Positions 55,845-64,000 of a stretch of DNA of 64,000 nucleotides are shown here, piece by piece; the stretch's first letter is position 1; every line of letters begins with the position of its first letter. Location: NCBI GenBank assembly GCA_963942565.1, contig OZ012685.1, positions 23,471,919-23,535,918 on the forward strand, read 5' to 3'. The DNA is from Maea johnstoni. Lineage: Eukaryota; Annelida; Polychaeta; Spionida; Magelonidae. The notes under the pieces are model-generated. The model searched no databases and had not been told where the DNA came from. It was given only the letters and a program-made list of their open reading frames with translations. Made by a program: the position numbers and the translations under genes.

Positions 55845-58020
55845 CTAGAAGCACCCTGACCAAGTCTGCCTTACAGATAGGAATACACAGCATCCTATTT
55901 CCCCATTGAATTGCCCTGTCTCTTGGGCTGCCTGCATGCCTTGGAAATATGGCCTACCACAAGTTAAGCATTCGGCATTTCTAGCAAAGTATGTTAAACA
56001 ACGCTGGTACTTACCTGAGCTGTAGCACTCCAAAACCTCTTCTAGGTTGTCATATTTGACAATCTTTCCTTCTCTGTTCCTGGTGAGATTTGCTGGATCT
56101 CCATTTTGGGCTATAGAACCTCCTGTCTGGGCTGTGAGACCTCGAAGAAGGACTTTGGGATCTGCCTGTTGATTCATTTTGTTCACTTGGTTTAGATGCA
56201 AAGGTTCTTTCCTGGCTTAGTGATGCAGTGTTTATTTTTGCACACATGTTTATTTCCAGACGCATATCAGCAAGTGCTTGCAGCACTGTGTTGTAAATAG
56301 TAAGGGTTTTGCACGCTTGTCCTGCTCTGCCAATGAAGTAGATTTCTGCGGCAGGATGGAGGGTCTGTTTTTCTCATCCATTACATGAATGATGGCTTGC
56401 ATTGTCTGTGTGTCTGGCAACTCCAATTTTATGGCTATACTGCGTATCGCTGCTCTGTAGTCTTGCAGAGACCCCTCTGGGCCTTGCTGTCTATTGAAAA
56501 ATTCACTAACTCCTTTCATTAGTTCTGTCTGTTGGCTACTGGCAGGGATTCATACCAAGGCCTAGCAGAATCTCTTAGCAGGACAGAAAAGCCTGGTGCT
56601 TTCTGCTCATTCTGCATTGTCTAGAAGGCAAAGTATCTCTCAATTTGGTCTATTCAGGTTGCTGTATCAACAGTGGTAACCCCTTTGAAACGGGGTGGCT
56701 AGGGCTGTACACCGGTACCCAGTACCAGCACCGTACCGAATACCGCTTCGCAAAATACCAGTGAATACCCGTTTCAGATTTTAATGGTATGCTTATCGGT
56801 ATTTTGCAAAACAACACAACCAAAGCAGGCACTTAGCTTAGTGCTTGACATACATAGATAGCATATCAATCTCTGTTGGGTATGTTGATAGTATCATGTG
56901 AGGAGTTGTACTTACAGTGCGGAACTTGTTTGCTTCGAAGGTGCGCTATATAGCGAGGCGAGTGCCGTGTCGCTGCATGGTGTTCATTGTGATTGTTATC
57001 GCCACCACGTAGTGGCGCTGCATATCGCTACTACAGCGCCACTACGCGGTGGTGATAGCAATCACAATGAGCACTGTGCATATGGCAGCAGCGATGTGGT
57101 GCTCGCTTTGCTATATATAGCATGCCTTCGAAGTAAACAAGTTCGGCCGGCACCTGTAAGTACAACTTTTCATGTGATGTTATCAGCATGCTTGGCAGAT
57201 ATTGATATGTTGTCTATGTATGTCGGGAACTAGGCTAAGTGCGTACTTAGCATAGTTCAAGACTTCTAAATACCGATAGCAGTACCGTTAAAATACTGTA
57301 TCGTTTCGTTGGTACCGGTTATGGTACCGTACCGCTTCACCCTTAGCGGTATGCAGCCCTAGGGGTGGCAGCAAAAGGGCATTAGCCATATATGTGTCTG
57401 TCTTGATCTTGTATTATGGGCAGGCCCTTGTTGAGTATTGGTAGGTTTTGGAAAGTGAGTAGAGGTAGATCAAGGATTCTTCACCACTTGTAGACTAATG
57501 TAGAGAAATAATGCTGACCAGTAAGTGTAGTGTCACCAGGGTTGTGACTAGCTATTAGAGGATCACAAGCCACTCATACAGGTTATACGGTAGGTAGTCT
57601 ACCACTCTCTGCCCCAGCTCTTGTTTAGTTTGAACAGCTGGGCTGCATGTATCTCAGGCTCTTGAGGTTGTTTTTTTTGCATACTGTCTCCTGAAAGCTG
57701 CTTTGAGTTCTGCGACATTTTCTTTTGTATTTGCTGGTAGACCATGAAATCAGTGTCATGCATTTCCTTTTAGAACTATGGGTAATAAATCTAATTGCTT
57801 GGCTTCAGGCAGGGTTTTATACTTTTGAGTAGTACTCAAACCTTTCAATCCACTGTTCCCCATCTTCTGATGGCAGAGCTTGGAAATGTCTATCTGCATA
57901 TTGTTGGATTGCTGGGGCCTCCATCTGTCTTACTGCTAATCTAAGGTTTTCTGGTGCAGGTATATGTAGGAACCCAGTTCTCCACCAACTATCATTTGGA
58001 GTAAGTTTACAATATGATTG
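55845..58020 (-). mobile_element. fossil LTR-retrotransposon gag-like region
   Basis: On the - strand, blocks typical of Gypsy-type gag are visible: a segment with SARPWYESLP, one with EFFNRQQGPEGSLQDYRA, a CCHC-like knuckle near YFARNAECLTCGRP, and an outer block with EDGEQWIERFEYYSK. The element is broken, with several breaks, and only gag-like parts are recognised; no LTRs or pol were found. It is interrupted by the hAT-type MITE at 56700-57361. Old, judging from its decay and the later insertion. Confidence 0.6.
56700..57361. mobile_element. hAT-type MITE, TAGGGCTG ends, with internal palindrome
   Basis: tagggctgtacaccggtacc at the left, gcggtatgcagccc-ta at the right, flanked by perfect 8-bp duplication ggggtggc (56692-56699 and 57362-57369). 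Inside, about 56904-57168 forms an imperfect palindrome with arms near 130 bp around the centre at 57030 (gccaccacgtagtggcgctg / cagcgccactacgcggtggt). It is inserted in the gag-like fossil. Confidence 0.9.
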
Positions 58021-58029
58021 GGGCTGGGG

Positions 58030-59640
58030 GGTGTTTAACTCTGAAGAGAGCTTTGATGTATGTAGTTCTTTTTTCTCTCTCCAACCTCAACTCCAAAGCT
58101 TCTCACTAGAAACCTCTATGTTTCGGTTTACAAGCCCAACAATTTCTTCATTTTCACAACTAATGTTGCATGTTATCCAATCATATTGGATTATGGGTGA
58201 CCAGGATGCCCACACTGACCAATCATATTTTCATCTCATAGAACTAGAGCAATGTGTGTGCTCATATTTTAGGTTCAGTGTAAATACTTAATATTTTATT
58301 AAAGGTAGGCATGGTTGAGCCAGCATAAAAGTTAAGTGTCCACCTGTGATCTTAAGTGTTGCCAAATATATAAATCCATGCATTCCAGCTAGGGACAGGC
58401 ATACTGGGAATATCAAGTACCTAACAAGTGCAAGCAGGTGTTTGTTTCCTTTTTACTATAACTTTTATATCTGGAGTATATGCACACCTGGAGCATTTGA
58501 TGTGAGAAGTGAACTGCTTAGATGCCTTTATGCTAAATAAAGATAATCTGCACAGGGTTATGAAATAGCTGTAGCTGTAGGAAATTATGTTCAACAATCC
58601 ACTTCTCGAAACTATTTGACTTTTGTCTGTAAACCTCTACAATACCACCCTTACACCGCTGCATCACCTTCAGGGTTTAAATGCTACTTTGGAATAAACA
58701 ATATTTGCTTTCTTTACAACAACCATCAAATTCAATGTCATATTGGTGTTTCTTATTTACAATTCAGTGAAAAGTTAGGAATACTTATATTAGCTATGAA
58801 TGTAGTGGATGAATATGTCTCCTTATGTATATAATATCTGTACAGATTGATATAGTTGCAAATGAAATCACTAAACTCTATTATGTATTTACATTTTGTA
58901 TGAAATGTATGAATAAATATGATATGTATGATTAAGCTTCAAAATCTTTGTCATTTTTTGTTTTGTTTTTCAGCTTGTCAATATTTTCAGCATCACAGCA
59001 TTGAAATATGTAGGGACTTTTTCAAAATTGACTATGGAATCGTCTGATTTATCAGCTATTGTGAGGCTAGGGACTGTATTGTTGGTTTGTTATTTAAACT
59101 TTTTTATGACAAAATTAATGGTCCTCAGAACCGCATTTAGTGGACACCAGCTGCACAAATAGGTCAAAGTCCATCGTGTTTCTATTGTCTACACTCATTT
59201 TTTCCATTGACCTAGCCAGGTTATCGCCAGCATCAGTGAAGGCAATTGCATTTGTGGCAGCATATTGTTGTATGAGACAAAGGATTACAGAAGGAAGTAT
59301 TAATTTAGCCAATTGTTAAAGTATAATTGATCACCATGTTAGTTTTATGGAAGGAATTTCTAAGCTAGGCCTGAATCCAGTGGTAGACCCATACATCAGT
59401 TTCCAGAGCCTTAATATAATGCTCCCATCATTTTGGAATAGGAGCTCAGCTTTAGGTAAACTCAGACATTGTACTTTATCATTAGCTCCACTCTGATACT
59501 AGCAGCTTATTGGTCAATTTCTTTGGTGTACTGAACTGTATTGCATTGCTTTTCATTAATTGTCAATGTTAGGATCCGAATAAATGTTTTATCCCCCTTT
59601 CGGCATGGTTACTCGGGGTTTGACCGCAAGTTTACAGGTC
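58030..59640. other. AT-rich stretch without recognised gene
   Basis: Only short unsupported frames. A 65-codon - strand frame at 59115-59312 (with TMDFDLFVQLVSTK) has no splice sites or recognised domain. Nothing else identified. Confidence 0.5.
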
Positions 59641-59850
59641 ACAGCCTCGTTCGTTTATATCACAAGACACACACAAAAAATAAAAAACACAAAATAAAAA
59701 AATAAAAAAAATAAAAATCTTAAAAAGAAATTTAAAAAAATTAAAAACTCAAAATAAATATATTAATAAATCGATAAATAAAAATTAAAAAATAGAAATA
59801 AATATAAAAGAAAAAAATAATAAATAAATAAAAGGAAAAAACAACAACCG
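59640..59850. repeat. A-rich low-complexity tract
   Basis: Almost only A and T on the + strand (aaaataaaaaa repeats), then ccggcctcgtgcgcttcggc, a sudden GC-rich border. Possibly the tail of a retroposed sequence. Confidence 0.7.
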
Positions 59851-60054
59851 GCCTCGTGCGCTTCGGCTGGCTTCTCGCGGATACCAGGCCGTATTCCTTT
59901 TGTACAAGGAGGATAACTAATAGTATCCATATTCCTTAAACCTGAAAATGATCACTTTCAGCTAGGGTGTGAATTTCTCCTACATTTTTACAACTTGGAA
60001 TGTTTGTAATAGAATATGGCCCTCGCCGTTCCTGCCATTATAGACGAAATTGGG

Positions 60055-60240
60055 CCCGCCCTGATGATGGCAGAGTGGTCTGAGGCTTTTTCATTAACTA
60101 TTCACTACCTCTCACTATTGCCTGGATTTGAATCCCAGCAATGGCATGTGAGATAACTGCTAGTGACTTGGGGTTTAGCGGTGGTTTTCACCAGGTACCC
60201 CTACTTCTTCCGCCACTTACAACTGGCTAGCCATGCACAA
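60055..60240 (+). mobile_element. tRNA-like SINE candidate
   Basis: ggcagagtggtctgaggc resembles an A box of Leu/Ser tRNA and ggatttgaatccc a B box about 55 bp later; the following tcttccgccacttacaactg resembles sequence just after the SINE at 50225. Confidence 0.5.
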
Positions 60241-60593
60241 GAATTAAAATGTCAGAACAATGATTATTATCGAAATTTAAAATGTAGGTTAAAATTTTAC
60301 TTGCCAGTTCTTAAAACTACCCATGCCTGTAACCAGGTAACCCTGGTAACTGCCTGGCTACATTGATAACATCATGCTTACCAAAGCATCACTTGGAATA
60401 TATTCAAAGAGATATGGATCAGACCCCCTCCCCCAACAAAAAAAGAAAACCCTCGACCAAAGTACCCAACAACAGACCTATTTGCCTAGCTTAAATTTGT
60501 ATAATCTTTATTAAAATATTTTCAAATAACAAACTACACGCTGATAATCACGCTTATTTTTATTGTTTACTTGCTTTTACCATCTCAACACTA

Positions 60594-60691
60594 CCCAGCG
60601 GGCACTGTACGTACAATGTACGTACATTGTACGTACAGTTGGTACAATGTACGTACAATGTACGTACATTGTACGTACAGTGCCCGCTGGG
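60594..60691. mobile_element. 98-bp TA-flanked palindromic MITE (GTAC-rich)
   Basis: Starts cccagcgggcactgtacgta and ends with its complement, with TA at 60592-60593 and 60692-60693. The interior is built from gtacgtacaatgtacgtac blocks, so nearly the whole element can fold. TA target and tiny size suggest a Tc1/mariner-type MITE. Confidence 0.85.
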
Positions 60692-60894
60692 TAAGATGGA
60701 GCCTTTACATGCCTCATCTTTCACCACTTGTTGATTGTCATTGTTCTTCAACAATGACGAAGGACCACTTTTTGCCAATATCTTATTGCACTAAATGACC
60801 TTTGTGTCTCGATGTGCCTTTAAACACTTTTTCATTCATTCATTCACCACTTGTTGCGCTTCCATCCATAGATAGGTGCTGCCATCTGGTGACA

Positions 60895-61029
60895 GGTGGG
60901 GCCACTAATCTCGGTACGTACTCCCGTGAGTCTCTCAGCGCGAAACGAACGGCAAATTGAATGTGGAGTCAGCGAGCAAAGATGGCGGCTTTTGCGAATA
61001 GGCAGAGGATCTATCTCCGCTAATCACAG
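60895..61029 (+). promoter_or_regulatory. probable promoter and first noncoding exon of a gene running right
   Basis: A local CpG-rich island contains aagatggcggc (60979-60989), the classic YY1/initiator-region element found just downstream of many animal start sites. The ATG in it opens a 13-codon uORF, MAAFANRQRIYLR, ending TAA at 61021-61023, and six bases later comes a strong donor (cacag|gtaggt at 61030). No coding exon follows within the window, so the gene itself is beyond 64000 or unrecognised. Confidence 0.5.
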
Positions 61030-61450
61030 GTAGGTGTCTTGAACATCGTATCTACTCAGTCACAACACCTTTCCTGGACGCCGAGATCGCGATGTGGAGG
61101 AATTGAGCAAAGCGCTTCTGCGTAAAACTATCATTTTTGCCAAGTTTTTTTCTATTCGGGAGACCCTCGCAAGGGAAACCCTGTTATTGACCTATTTCAT
61201 GTGTTAGGTAGGCAGGTCCATGCCGGCCACGGTACCTGTTCTACAGTCAGGGGTCACACAAACAAACCAACTCGACCAACCTACACTTCTACTCTGCTCT
61301 CCCTGACTACGTGCATGTTATTTTATAAGATAGTAGATGGGTGTCAAATATCATATGCCGGCATGATAAGCACTACGTTTGTTTTGAAACTGCTCTCACA
61401 CGATGTGTTATGTCAAGATCCCATCTCACCCTTCTCCCATCACTCAGGCC

Positions 61451-62639
61451 CAGGGGCTTAGCCGCCTATGCGTCCAGCGTGTCATTTGGACACCCAGAAC
61501 ACTGTTTTTTGACAGTTTGGACACCCAAAAATTTATTTCAGAATTTGCTGATGATGACTTTTCTTAGAAGATAGAAGATAGAAGATGTACATGTAGAAGC
61601 TGTAGTGTCACTTTTATATAACACACAAAGCAGTTACTGGCCTAAAAAAGCAAAATCTGTAAATATATAGGGTTTATTTTATTAGTAGTATGTACTTTGC
61701 ACCATACTTTGGACACGCCAAAGTCTATGAAACCTCTATTTGGACACCCTGTTTCCTAGTTCGAGCAACTCTAACAGTGGCACCGGCCGATGTTTCCTAT
61801 ATGCTATGTCTATTGGCCTACACCACCGTTAGAGTTCCCAGCATTTAAAAAAGTGAACTTGCGCCAAGAAAACTGGGCGCTCATATTTATAACCTGAAAC
61901 ACCCCCCAAAACCAGTCACGTTCGTATCCTACCTTATTTCTTTGTATAATTACATCTTTATTTGATGAAAATCCGTAGCCTGGTGCCTGTATGGCACACT
62001 GTTAAAGTTGAGGCGATCAGGCTTGTGGAGTTTACGTCTCCATTGGCGGATGCTTAATATGCACGCATGCGCACATGAGAAGGGAATCCCCAGCTAAAAA
62101 CTAAGCGAGCAGTGGATGTGTGAGGATGAGCTTCCCAACGTGAAAAATAAGACATATTTCAGGTTTGGCACAACATATTTTTAAGATTTCCCACCTTTAT
62201 CATATTTCTCTACATTTTATTTTTCACGTTGGGCAGCTCTTCCGCACACGTCCACTGCTCGCTTAGTTTTCAGCTGGGGATTCCCTTCTCATGTGCGCAT
62301 GCGTGCATATTAAGCATCCGCCAATGGAGACGTAAACTCCACAAGCCTGATCGCCTCAACTTTAACAGTGTGCCATACAGGCACCAGGCTACGGATTTTC
62401 ATCAAATAAAGATGTAATTATACAAAGAAATAAGGTAGGATACGAACGTGACTGGTTTTGGGGGGTGTTTCAGGTTATAAATATGAGCGCCCAGTTTTCT
62501 TGGCGCAAGTTCACTTTTTTAAATGCTGGGAACTCTAACGGTGGCGTAGGCCAATAGACATAGCATATAGGAAACATCGGCCGGTGCCACTGTTAGAGTT
62601 GCTCGAACTACCTGTTTCCAAATATTGGCTAAGACCATG
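61451..62639. mobile_element. hAT-type MITE, subtype 2, carrying a foldback insertion
   Basis: caggggcttagccgcctatg at the left, tattggctaagaccatg at the right. Flanks ctcaggcc (61443-61450) and ctcaggtc (62640-62647) form an 8-bp duplication with one change. An 854-bp foldback element splits it at 61757-62610. Confidence 0.9.
61757..62610. mobile_element. 854-bp foldback (long-TIR) element, MULE-like
   Basis: Two arms of about 393 bp (61757-62149 and 62218-62610) are nearly perfect inverted copies, separated by about 68 bp. Ends are tagttcgagcaactctaac and its complement. A 9-bp target duplication cctgtttcc lies at 61748-61756 and 62611-62619. A 9-bp duplication and very long terminal inverted repeats fit Mutator-like or foldback elements. 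No transposase ORF; the near identity of the arms points to a young or gene-converted copy. Confidence 0.92.
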
Positions 62640-62983
62640 CTCAGGTCTTCATCAGTTCATGGCATCATGCACTGACAGTATTGTATAGTTTTGAGTTATG
62701 TCAGGTTTCAGCCTAAATTTAGCTTTTCTCTCCATAATCACAATGCCAATATTGTAATAGCTAGCTGCGGCGTAATCACAGCAGTTATGAACTGATGAAC
62801 GCAGGTTGTGCTACCTCTAATTAATTGAGAGAAGATGAAGTGCAATCGGCTGTGTTATGTATACATTCAGGACAGGTAGACCTCCATTTCTGTGGCTGTG
62901 GTACAACTCTTTAAGGTGTTAACTAAACATGCATGGGAAATAAGGGTCAGGGCTAAGTGATAGCAGACAAGTTTACAGAAGTA

Positions 62984-63174
62984 AGGGCTATTCCATATAA
63001 AAATACATGAGGGGGGGGGTGGAACGCCCACAATTTCAGACCCCCCCCCAATGATTTTTTTTTCATGTAAACCCGTATTTTTTTATCTTGACCCCCCTCC
63101 CCCCATGATTTTTTTAATAGGTGAGCGTTCCACCCCCCCCCCCCCCCCCATGTATATTCAAATGGAATAGCCCT
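62984..63174. mobile_element. MITE with AGGGCTATTCCAT ends and G/C homopolymers
   Basis: agggctattccatataaaaa at the left; right end reversed agggctattccatttgaata. Inside are runs of nine or more G and C that pair with each other, next to ggtggaacgc / gcgttccacc. Confidence 0.75.
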
Positions 63175-63424
63175 AAGCATATCATGTACCCCACTGAAAT
63201 TAGCCCTTTGACGTGATACAATGTTGCAGTAATCAAATATATTGTATAGAAAAGTACATTTGTAGCTATATTTAGTTTTGATAATAACAGTTTCCCTTAT
63301 TCCACTGAAATGGCTGAAATTGTGGAATAATACAAAGATATGATCCACAAGTTCACAAGATTATTAAAGAATATTTAGTGGGCATTCTAGCTAACAATGA
63401 TATTTTTAAAGATGCATTTCTCTG

Positions 63425-63655
63425 AGGCCTAAAAAAAAAAGTTTGTTTCCGGTAACCCTACCCTAACAAGTTTTTATTCAAAACAATCCCTACCCTAAAG
63501 TTTTTTCAGCCCTCCCAACTCCCAATCAACGTAATACATGCACAAAAGACACATTTTTGCCCATAAAAATAATCCAAATTTTTTTTTTACCGACCTACCT
63601 ACCCTTTTTTTTTCAGACTGTTACAGGAAACAAACAATTTCTTTTTTTAGGCCTG
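63425..63655. mobile_element. MITE with AGGCCTAAAAAA ends
   Basis: aggcctaaaaaaaaaagttt and its inverted counterpart near 63650; interior with ccgacctacctaccc. A related, shorter copy lies at about 45085-45275 (shared ccctaaagttttttctgccc). Confidence 0.7.
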
Positions 63656-64000
63656 AAATATTCAAAACTAAAATGGCCAGGCCTTAGGGTAAAACAGGTT
63701 TGAGAAAGTTTTTTGCCCAGAATGTTGTTGATTTTATCTTGATCAATATTAATGCCTACATCTGACATTTTTCTCTCATGAAACCTTAAGATTTTAAGTT
63801 CTTTTCCTTCCAATGATCTCAGAGAGATTTTCTTGTAAAATGTTAGAAATCCCTTTCTCTAAAGCCCCCTCCACTGCCTGTTTTATGTGGTACACATATC
63901 TAGCTTCCAAGTCACACTCTTATCAGGTGGTGTGTTGGTTGGTGAGGTCAAACCCTGGTGGGATATGGTGCTCCTGTGGATCAGTGGTAGTAGCTTATTC

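Noticed and set aside
59115-59312. 65-codon - strand frame with a hydrophobic start
   Set aside because: No recognised domain, no splice borders, AT-rich surroundings; kept only as a note.

Overview
The window is animal nuclear DNA: AT-rich, genes split by many GT-AG introns, large repeat-filled introns, (TA)n microsatellites, tRNA-derived SINEs and very many short non-autonomous DNA transposons. Protein similarities (an MPRIP/TRIOBP-type coiled-coil protein, a 3-mercaptopyruvate sulfurtransferase, a RING/TRAF-finger protein) fit a bilaterian; an invertebrate deuterostome such as a lancelet, acorn worm or echinoderm is my guess, but the species cannot be fixed from sequence alone.

Region 1 (1-19,000, + strand): the 3' part of an MPRIP/TRIOBP-family gene. 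Eight exons between 583 and 15,320 splice in frame to about 400 residues of coiled coil, an SR-rich segment and a short C-terminal motif. A perfectly framed 24-nt microexon candidate lies at 2,069-2,092. Two exons have partial tandem copies. The terminal exon has a TGA followed in frame by 40 codons that repeat the C-terminal motif, suggesting stop-codon readthrough or a duplicated tail. The long 3' region carries a 150-bp tandem duplication and two (TA)n arrays.

Region 2 (22,900-43,942, - strand): MPST, three coding exons (43,942-43,174; 26,287-26,129; 24,376-24,237), 355 residues, with the MPST-type active-site loop CGSGV split over the last intron. Intron 1 is about 16.9 kb and is packed with MITEs. 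A decaying ~120-bp tandem array runs 3' from the stop codon and its unit contains the last codons of the gene.

Region 3 (44,142-51,010, + strand): a six-exon, 239-residue RING (C3HC3D) plus TRAF-type zinc-finger protein, head to head with MPST across 199 bp. It ends in a basic stretch and an acidic VIDLS sequence resembling a SUMO-interacting motif, so it is a candidate SUMO-targeted ubiquitin ligase.

Region 4 (51,500-58,100): repeat territory with three degenerate copies of a ParB/sulfiredoxin-like domain (- strand), a broken LTR-retrotransposon gag-like fossil (- strand) interrupted by a hAT-type MITE, and a four-hairpin array.

Region 5 (58,100-64,000): two SINE/low-complexity stretches, a TA-flanked 98-bp palindrome, a probable promoter and first noncoding exon of a gene running off the right edge, and an 854-bp foldback element nested in a hAT-type MITE.

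At least twelve copies of one TTAA-flanked MITE family are scattered through the window, along with several hAT-type families whose 8-bp target duplications can be read directly.
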